A stretch of 64,000 nucleotides of DNA from Acidimicrobiia bacterium (GTDB taxonomy: Bacteria > Actinomycetota > Acidimicrobiia > Acidimicrobiales > Bin134). Shown in pieces: positions 43,126 to 52,510 of the stretch. The translations under genes and the position numbers were made by a program. Numbering within the stretch: the stretch's first letter is position 1; each line of letters begins with the position of its first letter. The stretch spans positions 1 to 64,000 of the forward strand of contig JAJEGM010000048.1 of the NCBI GenBank assembly GCA_022819825.1, in the 5' to 3' direction. The notes under the pieces are model-generated. The model searched no databases and had not been told where the DNA came from. It was given only the letters and a program-made list of their open reading frames with translations.

Positions 43126-44540
43126 CCACTCCATCGATGGCGTTGCCGGTGCTGGCTGAATCTGCTCCCGGGCTGATCGACAAAAGCGGAAACGTCGAGA
43201 TCACCGGGTTGGCCCACGACTCCCGCACTGTGAATCCCGGCGATCTGTTCTTCTGCGTGCCGGGCGCCCAGCACGATGGCCACGACTTCGCAGCCGACGC
43301 ATTGGCCCGCGGGGCCGCGGGGCTGGTGGTGGAGCGACGGCTCGATTTGGACTGTCCCCAGTTGCAAACCAAATCAGTGCGCCAGGCCATGGGCCCCATC
43401 AGCTCGAAGTTCTACGGACACCCCTCCCACTCCATGGCGGTGATTGGGGTTACCGGCACCAATGGCAAGACCACGGTGTGCAGCCTGCTGAGGTCGGTGC
43501 TCGACACTGCTGGACTGCAAAGCGAGATCCTGGGCACGCTCACCGGAGTCTTGACCACCCAGGAGTCGGTGGACTTGCAGCACCAACTGGCCTGTTGGCG
43601 GTCGGCTGGGACCGAGGCGGTGGTGATGGAGGTTTCGAGTCACGCGCTGGCCCAGCACCGGGTGGACGGCATCCGCTTCGACGCCGCGGTGTTCACGAAC
43701 CTCACGCCCGACCACTTGGACTACCACCGCACCATTGAGGAGTATTTCGCCGCCAAGGCCCGACTGTTCACGCCCCAGCTATCCGACCGGGCGGTGGTGA
43801 ACAGCGGCGATGACTATGGCAAGCGGCTTGCGGACGATCCCCGCATCCCCACCGTGGTCTATGACCCCCAGAACATGCCGGTCCAGCTTGGATCCCGAGA
43901 TCTGGCCTTGAAGTGGAGAAAACAGGACGTGCGCCTGCCCCTCATCGGCCGGTTCAACGCCGCCAACGCCCTGGCTGCGGCGGAGACCGCCCTTCTGCTG
44001 GGCGCCAGCCCGTCGGAGGTCGTGGTCGGGCTGGAGTCGGCGGCCCCGGTGCCGGGCCGGTTCGAGACCATCGAGTCGGATAGCCCGTTCACGGTGGTGG
44101 TGGACTATGCCCACACTCCCGATGGCCTGGCCCAGGTGCTGACCGCCGCCCGTGAGCTGGTGGCCGGCTCGGGTTGCCTGCGGGTGGTGTTCGGCTGCGG
44201 GGGTGACCGTGATTCCGGCAAGCGCCCGATGATGGGCAAGGTGGCAGCAGAGTTGGCCGACCAAGTGATCGTCACCTCCGACAACCCTCGCACCGAGGAC
44301 CCCGAATCCATCATCGCCGGCATCTTGAGCGGAGTGCCCCAGGACTCCGGCGGAGTCTCCACCCAACCCGACCGGGCCTCGGCCATCGCCCAATGCGTCA
44401 ACGACGCATCCGACGGCGATGTGGTGGTGGTGGCCGGGAAAGGCCACGAGACCACCCAGGTGGTGGGCGACCGGGTGATTCCCTTCGACGACCGAGTCGT
44501 GGCCCGAGAGGCGTTGGCGGCCAGAGGGTCCACCCGATGA
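43122..44540 (+). CDS. murE: UDP-MurNAc-tripeptide synthetase MurE (mDAP-adding type)
   Basis: This 472-residue ATP-dependent ligase adds the third residue of the stem peptide. The P-loop GVTGTNGKTT, MEVSSHAL, FTNLTPDHLDYH and the substrate motif DNPR (TSDNPRTEDP) are present; DNPR marks the meso-diaminopimelate type. It overlaps ftsI by 4 bases and mraY by 4. No murF follows, contrary to the usual order. Confidence 0.96.
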   Translation: MTTPSMALPVLAESAPGLIDKSGNVEITGLAHDSRTVNPGDLFFCVPGAQHDGHDFAADALARGAAGLVVERRLDLDCPQLQTKSVRQAMGPISSKFYGHPSHSMAVIGVTGTNGKTTVCSLLRSVLDTAGLQSEILGTLTGVLTTQESVDLQHQLACWRSAGTEAVVMEVSSHALAQHRVDGIRFDAAVFTNLTPDHLDYHRTIEEYFAAKARLFTPQLSDRAVVNSGDDYGKRLADDPRIPTVVYDPQNMPVQLGSRDLALKWRKQDVRLPLIGRFNAANALAAAETALLLGASPSEVVVGLESAAPVPGRFETIESDSPFTVVVDYAHTPDGLAQVLTAARELVAGSGCLRVVFGCGGDRDSGKRPMMGKVAAELADQVIVTSDNPRTEDPESIIAGILSGVPQDSGGVSTQPDRASAIAQCVNDASDGDVVVVAGKGHETTQVVGDRVIPFDDRVVAREALAARGSTR

Positions 44541-45568
44541 TCCGCCTGCTGTTCGCTGTTGCCATTGCCGGTGTGGTCTCGGTGATCGGAACCCGTTTCT
44601 TGATCACCTTCCTGCGCAAGCACTCCATAGGCCAGCCCATCCGCCTGGACGGGCCGCAAGGCCATGTCAGCAAGGCGGGCACACCCACCATGGGGGGAGT
44701 GGCCATCGTGATCGGCGCGCTGGCCGGTTACGGCATCAGCGACCTCTACAACGGCATCTTCACCCGCACCGGCCTGATCGTGATGCTGGCCATTCTCGGC
44801 TCGGGCGTCGTCGGTTTCGTCGACGACTGGCTCAAGGTGTCCCGAGAGCGCAACCTGGGTCTCGGAAAGGGCACCAAGATCCTGGGCCTTCTCATCGTGG
44901 CGGTGGGATACGCGGTGCTGATGATCCATCTGACCGACGTCCGCACCGAGCTCTCCTTCACCCGCTACGACTCCCTGAACATCGACCTGGGGCCGTGGGG
45001 CTGGGGACTCTGGGCCGTGCTGTTGATCTTGGGCACGAGCAACGCGGTGAACCTGACCGACGGGCTCGACAGCCTGGCCGCCGGCTCTTCGGTGTTCGCC
45101 TACGCCGCCTTCGTGGTGATCGGCTTCTGGGCCTTCCGGAACGAGGACATCTACGGCATACCCCATGCTCTGGACCTGGCCATCTTGGCCGCCGCCATGT
45201 TGGGGGCCAGCGCCGGTTTCATGTGGTGGAATGCCGCGCCGGCCCGCATCTTCATGGGTGACACCGGATCGCTGTCGCTGGGCACCGGGATGGCCGCGCT
45301 GGCCTTGGCCACCAACACCCACCTGCTGCTGCCCATCATCGGCGGCTTGTTCGTGATGGAGACCCTGTCGGTGATCATCCAGGTGTTCAGCTTCCGGGTG
45401 TTCGGCACCCGAGTGTTCCGCATGGCCCCGATCCACCATCACTTCGAACTGGGCGGCTGGCCCGAGACCACCGTGATCATCCGGCTGTGGATCATGACCG
45501 GCTTCGCCACTGCGGTGGCCCTCGGACTCTTCTACGCCGACTTCGTTTCCATCGGAGGGGCAGATTGA
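44537..45568 (+). CDS. mraY: Phospho-MurNAc-pentapeptide transferase MraY
   Basis: This 343-residue multi-spanning membrane enzyme makes lipid I. Motifs: GTPTMGGVAIV, FVDDWLK, NLTDGLDSL, FMGDTGSLSLG and APIHHHFE. The ATG at 44537 overlaps the murE stop by 4 bases and is clearly the start; the frame is open further upstream by chance. Confidence 0.96.
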   Translation: MIRLLFAVAIAGVVSVIGTRFLITFLRKHSIGQPIRLDGPQGHVSKAGTPTMGGVAIVIGALAGYGISDLYNGIFTRTGLIVMLAILGSGVVGFVDDWLKVSRERNLGLGKGTKILGLLIVAVGYAVLMIHLTDVRTELSFTRYDSLNIDLGPWGWGLWAVLLILGTSNAVNLTDGLDSLAAGSSVFAYAAFVVIGFWAFRNEDIYGIPHALDLAILAAAMLGASAGFMWWNAAPARIFMGDTGSLSLGTGMAALALATNTHLLLPIIGGLFVMETLSVIIQVFSFRVFGTRVFRMAPIHHHFELGGWPETTVIIRLWIMTGFATAVALGLFYADFVSIGGAD

Positions 45569-46911
45569 GCCCGGCACCCGTGCTTCTGGTGGGCTTCGCC
45601 GTGACCAACCAGGCGGTCTGCGCCCAGTTGACCGAGCGCGGCCATGCGGTAGTGGCGGCCGACGATGCCCCCAGCGATCAGGCACGCCGCCAGGCTGCGG
45701 CGATGGGCGTCGACCTCATTGAGAACCCTGCTCCTGAAGACTGGCCGGCGCTGGTGGCCGACGCCCAGGTGGTGGTCCCCACTCCGGGCCTCCCGGAGTC
45801 CCACCCTTCGCTCGGAGCCGCCGAGGTCGCGGAAACACCGGTGATCTCCGAGTTCGACCTGGCTCAGCGGTGGGACGCGCGCCCCACGCTGGCGGTTACC
45901 GGCACCAACGGAAAAACCACGGTGACGCTTCTGGCCGCAGCCATGCTGGAAGCCTCCGGGGTGCCAACCACAGTGGCGGGCAATACCGAGACACCTTTGG
46001 TGGAGGCCATTCGAAACGAGCGCCCTTCGGTTTTTGTTGTGGAGGCGTCCTCGTTCCGGCTGGGCCACAGCCGGTGCTATCGGCCCGCAGTGGGGGCGTG
46101 GTTGAACTTCGCCCCCGACCACCTCGACGTTCACGCGTCCCTGGCCAGCTATCGCACGGCCAAAGCGGCGGTGTGGAGCAGGGCCGACGAGCAGTCCATC
46201 GCGGTGGTGAACCTTGACGATCCGGTGGTGGTCGCCCACACCCCTGATCGGGGCCAGGTGGTGACCTTCGGCGTCGATGAAGGCGATTTCCGGGTGAGGG
46301 GGGGAGCCCTGTGGGCGGGGTCGGAAAAGCTGGCCGACACCGCAGAGCTGCACCGGGCCCTTCCCCATGAGCTTTCCAACCATCTGGCCGCGGCGGCCGT
46401 GGCCATGGCCGCAGGCGCCCACCGGGAAGGAGTGAGGGAGGCTCTGCTGGCCTGGACCGGGCTTCCCCATCGGGTGGTCTTGGTGGCCGAGCACAACGGG
46501 GTGCGCTTCTTCGATGACTCCAAGGCCACCACGCCCCACGCGGTGTGCGCCGCAGTCCGGTCGGTAACGCAATCCTCGGGGCAAACCGCGCTCCAAGCAG
46601 TTCTCATCGCCGGGGGACGAAACAAGGGGCTCGATCTGGAGCCGATGGGCGAGGTGGCGCAAGGCCTGCGCGCGGTGGTGGCCATCGGCGAGGCTGCGGC
46701 CGAGGTTCAAGAGGTGTTCGCCGGCCGCTGCCCGGTGACCATCGCCCAATCCATGGAGGATGCGGTGGGCCAGGCCGCCGAGATCGCCCGATTCGGTGAC
46801 GCAGTGCTGCTGTCACCCGGCTGCGCCTCGTTCGACTGGTACGGCTCCTACGCCGAGCGGGGCGACCATTTCTCCCTGCTGGTACGCGAACTGATCGGAG
46901 GATCACCATGA
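45565..46911 (+). CDS. murD: UDP-MurNAc-alanine D-glutamate ligase MurD
   Basis: This 448-residue Mur ligase adds D-Glu. The P-loop VTGTNGKTT is near residue 110, followed by VVEASSFRLG, LNFAPDHLD, and FFDDSKATTPHAV near the C-terminal domain. The TTG at 45565 overlaps the mraY stop (TTGA) and has GGAGGGG upstream, so it is preferred. Confidence 0.95.
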   Translation: MSPAPVLLVGFAVTNQAVCAQLTERGHAVVAADDAPSDQARRQAAAMGVDLIENPAPEDWPALVADAQVVVPTPGLPESHPSLGAAEVAETPVISEFDLAQRWDARPTLAVTGTNGKTTVTLLAAAMLEASGVPTTVAGNTETPLVEAIRNERPSVFVVEASSFRLGHSRCYRPAVGAWLNFAPDHLDVHASLASYRTAKAAVWSRADEQSIAVVNLDDPVVVAHTPDRGQVVTFGVDEGDFRVRGGALWAGSEKLADTAELHRALPHELSNHLAAAAVAMAAGAHREGVREALLAWTGLPHRVVLVAEHNGVRFFDDSKATTPHAVCAAVRSVTQSSGQTALQAVLIAGGRNKGLDLEPMGEVAQGLRAVVAIGEAAAEVQEVFAGRCPVTIAQSMEDAVGQAAEIARFGDAVLLSPGCASFDWYGSYAERGDHFSLLVRELIGGSP

Positions 46912-48074
46912 CTACTTTCGCTCCCCAGATCCCCCGACGGGGGTTGGTGGCAGCACTCCGGTCGGCGCCGGCGGGTCAGGCCACCATGCCGTTCTACGTG
47001 CTGTTCGGGATGGTCCTCACCCTCAACGCCATCGGGCTGGTCATGGTGCTGTCGGTCTCCTCGGTCACCAATCACTATGTGGGACAGTCCACCTGGTACA
47101 CCTTCCAGCGCCAGCTGGTCTGGAGCGTCGGCGCGCTCTTGGCCCTGATCCTGGTGATGCGGGTGGACTACCGGCAGTGGCAGAAGTACTCCAAAGCCGT
47201 TTTGGCCTTCACCGGACTGCTGCTGGTGGCCGTGCTGATCCCCGGAATCGGCACCACGGCAAACGGCGCCTCCCGCTGGATCTACTTCGGGCCGATCAGC
47301 TTCCAACCCTCTGAGCTGGCCAAGTTGGCCATGGCCCTCTTCGCCGCCGCGTGGCTGGCCGACAAGGCGGGCAAGGAGCGCAACACCCGCACCACGATCC
47401 GACCTGTGCTGGTGGTGTGCAGCCTCATGTCCGGGCTCATCCTGCTCCAACCCAATCTGGGGACCGCGGTGATCATCGCGATGATCGCCTTCGCCGCCCT
47501 GTTCATGGCCGGGGTGCCCCTGCTCCCCCTCACCGGCTGGTCGCTGATCAGCGGAGGCGCGGCCGCCCTGGCCGCCTGGGGATCGGGCTACCGGCGCGAC
47601 CGATTGACCGCCATGCTCGACCCGTGGTCCGACCCCCTCGATACCGGATGGCAGACCATCCAATCGTGGGTGGGCATTGCATCGGGAGGCGCCTCCGGGG
47701 TGGGGCTGGGCGAGAGCCGGATCAAATGGGGCTTTCTGCCCGAGGCCCAAACCGACTTCATCTTCGCCGTTCTCGCCGAGGAGATGGGCTGGCTGGGCGC
47801 GATGTTCGTCATCGGGCTCTTCACCGGCTTCGTCGTGTGCGGGATGTGGATCGCCCTGCACACCCCCGATCGCTTCGGCCAAGTTCTGGCCACGGGCATC
47901 ACCGTCTGGGTGGGCGCCCAGGCGTTTGTGAATATCGCCGCGGTGGTCGGGGTGCTGCCCATCACCGGTGTTCCCCTCCCGTTCCTGTCGGTGGGAGGCT
48001 CCGCACTGCTTACCAGCATGGTGGCCACCGGCATTCTGCTGAACATCGCCCGCCAGACCCGAGTCGAGCCGTGA
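46908..48074 (+). CDS. ftsW: Septal peptidoglycan polymerase FtsW
   Basis: This 388-residue SEDS glycosyltransferase polymerises glycan strands with FtsI. About ten hydrophobic segments are seen. Conserved SEDS blocks are GASRWIYFGPISFQPSELAKLAM, LQPNLGTAV, LPEAQTDFIFAVLAEEMGW and GVPLPFLSVGGSALLTSM. It overlaps murD by 4 bases. Confidence 0.95.
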   Translation: MTTFAPQIPRRGLVAALRSAPAGQATMPFYVLFGMVLTLNAIGLVMVLSVSSVTNHYVGQSTWYTFQRQLVWSVGALLALILVMRVDYRQWQKYSKAVLAFTGLLLVAVLIPGIGTTANGASRWIYFGPISFQPSELAKLAMALFAAAWLADKAGKERNTRTTIRPVLVVCSLMSGLILLQPNLGTAVIIAMIAFAALFMAGVPLLPLTGWSLISGGAAALAAWGSGYRRDRLTAMLDPWSDPLDTGWQTIQSWVGIASGGASGVGLGESRIKWGFLPEAQTDFIFAVLAEEMGWLGAMFVIGLFTGFVVCGMWIALHTPDRFGQVLATGITVWVGAQAFVNIAAVVGVLPITGVPLPFLSVGGSALLTSMVATGILLNIARQTRVEP

Positions 48075-49222
48075 GCGAAAGCGCTCCGGTGTGGGCGGTG
48101 ATCGCCGGGGGCGGGACCGCCGGCCATGTCCACCCCGGCCTGGCCGTGGCCCGGGCCCTGGTTCGGCGCGGCCACCAACCCGAGAGCATCCACTTTGTGG
48201 GATCGGCCCGGGGAGTGGAGCGAGATCTGGTTCCGGCGGCCGGATTCGAGCTGACCCTGCTTCCGGGACGGGGGATCAAGCGCCAGCTCACTTGGCAGAA
48301 CCTCAAGTCGGCCGCCGGCCTGGCCCAAGCGGTGGTCCAGGCCCGAAGCCTGCTGCGGCGCTTGCGGCCCGAGGTTGTGTTGGGGCTGGGCGGCTACGCC
48401 AGCGTGCCCTGCGCCCTGGCTGCTCGAATGCTCAGGATCCCGTTGGTGGTAACCGAGCAGAATGCGGTTCCCGGTTTGGCCAATCGCTGGGCGGGGCGTT
48501 GGGCCCGAGCCGCCGCGGTGTCATTCCCCGGCACGAAGCTGCCCCGGGCGGTGCTCACCGGCAATCCAGTGCGCGATGAGGTCCAGAGGGTCAACCGGGA
48601 CGATGACCGGCCTGCGGCCCGAGCCTCCCTTGGGGTGGGCGAGGGGCGCCGTCTTGTGGTGGTGGCCAGCGGGTCATTGGGCGCGGCTCGAATCAACCGG
48701 GCCGCGTTCGAAGCTGTTCAACACTGGGCCGAACGGGAAGATCTGGCGGTACACCATGTGATCGGTCGAAGGGATTGGCAGGAGCTTTCCCACCTGCGGC
48801 CCGACCTCTCCCAGGCCGCGCTGGAATACCGGGCAGTGGAGTACGAGATGGACATGCCCACGGTGTATGCCGCCGCCGATCTGGTGGTGGGGCGAGCCGG
48901 AGCGTCGAGCGTGGCCGAGTTGGCGGTGGTCGGGCTGCCGTCGGTGCTGGTTCCGCTTCCGGGCGCGCCCGGCGATCACCAGACGGCCAACGCCGCCCAC
49001 CTGGCTGCCGTCGGCGGGGCCGTAATGATTCCCGACGCCGAGATGGACGGCCCCCGCATGGTCGAAGAGGTGGAGAATCTGCTGAAGGTTCCCGGCCTTC
49101 TTGGCGCCATGGGGAGAGAGGCAGCCGGTGTCGGTCGCCGAGATGCCGACACCCGGGTAGCCGATCTTCTCGAGCGGCATGCCCATAGACCCCACCAGAG
49201 GTACCGGAGGAAGCAAAAATAG
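48071..49222 (+). CDS. murG: UDP-GlcNAc:lipid I transferase MurG
   Basis: This 383-residue GT28 enzyme makes lipid II at the membrane. Motifs: AGGGTAGHVHPGLAVA at the N-terminus, VLGLGGYASVPCALAA, TEQNAVPGLANR, and VGRAGASSVAELAVVGLPSVLVPLP. The GTG start overlaps ftsW (GTGA); the frame stays open upstream through ftsW in another reading phase. Confidence 0.95.
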   Translation: MSESAPVWAVIAGGGTAGHVHPGLAVARALVRRGHQPESIHFVGSARGVERDLVPAAGFELTLLPGRGIKRQLTWQNLKSAAGLAQAVVQARSLLRRLRPEVVLGLGGYASVPCALAARMLRIPLVVTEQNAVPGLANRWAGRWARAAAVSFPGTKLPRAVLTGNPVRDEVQRVNRDDDRPAARASLGVGEGRRLVVVASGSLGAARINRAAFEAVQHWAEREDLAVHHVIGRRDWQELSHLRPDLSQAALEYRAVEYEMDMPTVYAAADLVVGRAGASSVAELAVVGLPSVLVPLPGAPGDHQTANAAHLAAVGGAVMIPDAEMDGPRMVEEVENLLKVPGLLGAMGREAAGVGRRDADTRVADLLERHAHRPHQRYRRKQK

Positions 49223-49226
49223 GGCC

Positions 49227-50600
49227 ATGGTCGATTTGTGCCCCACAACCCGGGTTCATCTCTTAGGAGTGGGCGGGGCGGGGATGTCGGCTATTGCCGT
49301 GGTGTTGCATGGGCTGGGGTGTCGGGTCAGCGGCAGCGACTCGGTCGACTCACCGGTGCTCCACCGCCTGCGGGAGGTCGGGATCGAAGTTTTTGTCGGC
49401 CACGACGCGGCTCAGGTCTCCGGTGCCGATCTAGTGGCCCGGTCCACCGCCGTGGGCGACGACAATCCCGAGGTGGTCGCGGCTGCACAGGCGGGCATCC
49501 CCCTCTATCGCCGGGCGGAGATCCTGACCGCGATCACCGCGCTGAGATCCACGGTGGCGGTGGCCGGCACCCACGGCAAGACCACCACCGCGGCCATGCT
49601 GTCCCATGTGCTGTTGGCGGTAGGCGCCGATCCCAGCTACGTGGTCGGCGCGGTGATGGCCGACGGCAGCATCGGGGCTCGCTGGTCGCAGAGCCCTTGG
49701 TTCGTGGTGGAGGCTGACGAGAGCGACGGGACCTTTGGCGAGTTGAGCGTTAACCGGGCGGTGCTCACCAGCGTGGAGCCCGACCATTTGCGCCGCGATC
49801 GCCCAGTAAACGAACTGGAGGCCGAGTTCGCCCGGTTCTGCGCCGGTGCCGCCGATGGGCTGGTGGTGTGCGCCGACGACCCCGGCGCCATGAAGGCCTC
49901 GGAGGGCTGCCCCCGGGTTCTGTACGGAACCGGCCCCGAGGCCGACTACCGCTGGCTACTCCTGCGGCGCCATCGGCACTCCATCGATGGGGAGGTGTCG
50001 TTCCGCGGCGATGTGCTCGGCCCGGTAACCGTGCCCATGCCCGGAGACCACAACGCGCTCAACGCCACGGGAGCGCTGGCCATGGCCTGCCAACTGGGGA
50101 TCGACGGAACCGATGCCGCGGCCGCGTTGGCCGACTTCGGGGGTGTGACCCGCCGGTTCGAATCGCGAGGAGAGGCCGCCGGGGTCGAGTTCATCGACGA
50201 CTATGCCCACCTGCCCACCGAGGTGGACTGCTCGTTGAAGACAGCATCCGAAGGGGGGTGGGACCGGGTGGTGTGCGTGTTCCAGCCCCACCGCTACACC
50301 CGAACCTCACAGCTTTGGTCGGAATTCGCCCATAGTTTCCAGGCCGCCGACGTGGTGATCATCACCGACATCTACTCCGCCGGTGAAATGCCCATTCCCG
50401 ATGTGTCGGGTGAGTTGGTCTGGCGGGCAGTAGCCGAGGCCCACCCCGAATGCGACGTTGCCTATGTGCCTCGCCTCGACGACGTCGCCACCCGATTGGC
50501 CGAGGTGCTGCGGCCCCAGGATCTGTGTTTGACCCTGGGGGCCGGTGATCTGACCAAGCTGCCCGACCAGGTGATCTCGATGCTCGCGGGACGCCGATGA
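49227..50600 (+). CDS. murC: UDP-MurNAc-alanine ligase MurC
   Basis: This 457-residue Mur ligase adds L-Ala. It has HLLGVGGAGMSAIA at the N-terminus, P-loop AGTHGKTTTAAM, VEADESDGTF, and FIDDYAHLPTEV. The ATG at 49227 follows the murG stop by 4 bases; an in-frame ATG at 49179, inside murG, is the alternative. It overlaps murB by 4 bases. Confidence 0.95.
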   Translation: MVDLCPTTRVHLLGVGGAGMSAIAVVLHGLGCRVSGSDSVDSPVLHRLREVGIEVFVGHDAAQVSGADLVARSTAVGDDNPEVVAAAQAGIPLYRRAEILTAITALRSTVAVAGTHGKTTTAAMLSHVLLAVGADPSYVVGAVMADGSIGARWSQSPWFVVEADESDGTFGELSVNRAVLTSVEPDHLRRDRPVNELEAEFARFCAGAADGLVVCADDPGAMKASEGCPRVLYGTGPEADYRWLLLRRHRHSIDGEVSFRGDVLGPVTVPMPGDHNALNATGALAMACQLGIDGTDAAAALADFGGVTRRFESRGEAAGVEFIDDYAHLPTEVDCSLKTASEGGWDRVVCVFQPHRYTRTSQLWSEFAHSFQAADVVIITDIYSAGEMPIPDVSGELVWRAVAEAHPECDVAYVPRLDDVATRLAEVLRPQDLCLTLGAGDLTKLPDQVISMLAGRR

Positions 50601-51544
50601 GCGCGCTTCGCTGGGATCGGCTGGCCCAAGACTTGGCCGGCGTGTTGGGGGAGCAGGCGGTGAGCCGGGAGCGCCCGATCGGACCCGACACCACCTATCG
50701 CGTCGGCGGCGCGGCCCGGGTCGGCGTGACGCTCCCCGTGGATGCTGATGTTGCGGCGATGGCCAAAGCGGTGGCCGCCCACTGCCCCGACGTGCTGGTG
50801 GTGGGCAAGGGCTCCAACATGTTGGTGGCCGAGGCCGGTTTCGACGGGGTGGCCATTTGGCTGGGCGCGGGATACGACTGGGTGGAGGTCAACGGCTTGC
50901 ACCTCAAAGCGGGGGCGGCGGCGGGGCTGCCGGTGCTTGCTCGCCAAAGCGCGGCCGCAGGACTGACCGGATTCGAGTGGGCAGTAGGGGTGCCGGGATC
51001 GCTGGGGGGAGCGGTCCGCATGAATGCCGGCGGCCATGGTTCAGACATGGCCGCCACGCTGGTGCAAGCCGAGGTCCTAGACCTGCGGCGCGGTTGCGTC
51101 GAGCAGTGGGCGCCGGGGCGGCTGGAACTGGGCTACCGGAGCTCGGCGCTGGCCGAACACCACATGGTGCTGGGAGCCGAGATGGGCCTGGCCACTGGTG
51201 ATGCAGAGTCATCCCAGGCCACCATCGCCGAGATCGTGGCGTGGAGGCGCGAGAACCAGCCGGGAGGGCAGAACGCAGGCTCGGTGTTCACCAACCCGGA
51301 GGGCGACAGCGCGGGCCGGATCATCGAAGCGGCCGGACTCAAGGGGCATCGGGTGGGGACTGCCTCGGTTTCAAACAAGCACGCCAACTTCTTCATTGCC
51401 GACCAGGACGGCGCTGCCGACGACCTTTACGTGCTGATGGGAGAGGTGTTCGAGCGCGTTCTCGCCGAATTTGATGTGACGCTGCGGCCCGAAACCCATC
51501 TCGTGGGATTCGGAGCTGGTCCATGGGCAGGTCAGGCAGGCTGA
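50597..51544 (+). CDS. murB: UDP-N-acetylenolpyruvylglucosamine reductase MurB
   Basis: This 315-residue FAD enzyme reduces enolpyruvyl-UDP-GlcNAc to UDP-MurNAc. Motifs: TTYRVGGAARV, VVGKGSNMLVAEAGFDGVA, GVPGSLGGAVRMNAGG, and NAGSVFTNP with the proton-donor Ser. Its place between murC and ftsQ is typical of Actinobacteria and Firmicutes. The last bases are one base away from the ftsQ start. Confidence 0.95.
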   Translation: MSALRWDRLAQDLAGVLGEQAVSRERPIGPDTTYRVGGAARVGVTLPVDADVAAMAKAVAAHCPDVLVVGKGSNMLVAEAGFDGVAIWLGAGYDWVEVNGLHLKAGAAAGLPVLARQSAAAGLTGFEWAVGVPGSLGGAVRMNAGGHGSDMAATLVQAEVLDLRRGCVEQWAPGRLELGYRSSALAEHHMVLGAEMGLATGDAESSQATIAEIVAWRRENQPGGQNAGSVFTNPEGDSAGRIIEAAGLKGHRVGTASVSNKHANFFIADQDGAADDLYVLMGEVFERVLAEFDVTLRPETHLVGFGAGPWAGQAG

Positions 51545-51545
51545 A

Positions 51546-52403
51546 GTGTCCTCTGATAAGCCCCCCCAGGATCCGTCCGAGGACCAGCCGGAAGACAAGC
51601 CGGAGAGCCCTAAGCCTCAAGTAGACCCTCCCGCTGAGTCTCCTAAGGGCCCTAAGCCTCAGGTCGATCCCCGCATCCAGGCCCGGCGCACCGGCGTGCG
51701 GACTCGGCGGCGTCTTCGAGTGTGGATCTCTATCGGGATCATCGCCGTGTTGGCGGCGGCGGCATACGGCGCCACCCAGAGTCCCCTCATGGACGTCGAC
51801 GAGATCGAGGTCATAGGCGCCGGGCGCACCAGCTCTGCCCAAGTCTTGGAGGCGGCGGGTATCGAGCTGGGGACTCCGCTGTTGGGCTTTGACTTGTCTG
51901 GCCCCCGTAGATCAATCGCTGCGCTGCCTTGGGTGGATCAAGTTCGTTCCAGCCGGACGTGGGGGGGCAAGGTCACGTTCGACATCACCGAGCGCGAGGC
52001 GGTGGCCCAGATTCCCGTCGGCGAGGAGTGGGCGTTGGTCGACCGTGAGGGAAGGGTGCTTCAAGTGAATCCGGTTCGCGGTGCTCTGCCGGTAGTGCAG
52101 TTCACCCCGGTTCCCCAGCCCGGCGGGTGGCTGCACGGGTTCGCCCTGCCTCTGTTGGAGGTGAGTGAGGCGCTCATACCCGTTCAACAAAGGGACATCG
52201 GGGCGGTTTATCTGATGGATGGGGAGGTGGTTGTGGATCTGCCCGGCGAAGGGCGGGCCCACTGGGGCGCCCAAGACGATCCTCACGGAAAAGCCGATGC
52301 GCTAGCCCGAGTATTAGCCGAAGTTGATATGAGTTGTGTGGAGATCGTGGATCTGAGCATCCCAGAACTTCCCGCCTTGACCCCAATCGACGACTGCTCG
52401 TAA
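51546..52403 (+). CDS. ftsQ: Cell division protein FtsQ
   Basis: This 285-residue bitopic divisome protein has a long Pro/Lys-rich cytoplasmic tail with two similar segments (SPKPQVDPPAE, GPKPQVDPRIQ), one helix at about 58-76, and a POTRA domain starting LMDVDEIEVIGAGRTSSAQV. The FtsQ domain follows (VTFDITEREAVAQI). The start is GTG at 51546, directly after the murB stop. Confidence 0.92.
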   Translation: MSSDKPPQDPSEDQPEDKPESPKPQVDPPAESPKGPKPQVDPRIQARRTGVRTRRRLRVWISIGIIAVLAAAAYGATQSPLMDVDEIEVIGAGRTSSAQVLEAAGIELGTPLLGFDLSGPRRSIAALPWVDQVRSSRTWGGKVTFDITEREAVAQIPVGEEWALVDREGRVLQVNPVRGALPVVQFTPVPQPGGWLHGFALPLLEVSEALIPVQQRDIGAVYLMDGEVVVDLPGEGRAHWGAQDDPHGKADALARVLAEVDMSCVEIVDLSIPELPALTPIDDCS

Positions 52404-52510
52404 GCTAGATACACCTCAACTAGAGGAATAGGTTCTAAAGCCTCAACTCTTCGTTCATATCAACCAAAAGTAGAGAGTGAAGTTTTGGGCTTTTGGAGTG
52501 AGGAATCACC
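52404..52510 (+). promoter_or_regulatory. AT-rich ftsZ leader and probable promoter region
   Basis: This is the first true gap in the cluster after rsmH and is much richer in A and T than its surroundings. CCTCAACT occurs twice (52414-52421 and 52441-52448), and the first copy is part of a CCTC/GAGG hairpin (52414-52426). A separate ftsZ promoter here is common in Actinobacteria. GTGAGG serves as the Shine-Dalgarno site. Confidence 0.5.

Noticed and set aside
44105-45685. A 526-codon frame opposite mraY and murE.
   Set aside because: Very rich in Gln, His and Gly with no motif; both genes on the other strand are certain.
50150-50170. A GGTTCGAATC-like string resembling a tRNA T-loop.
   Set aside because: It is inside the murC coding sequence and has no matching arms.
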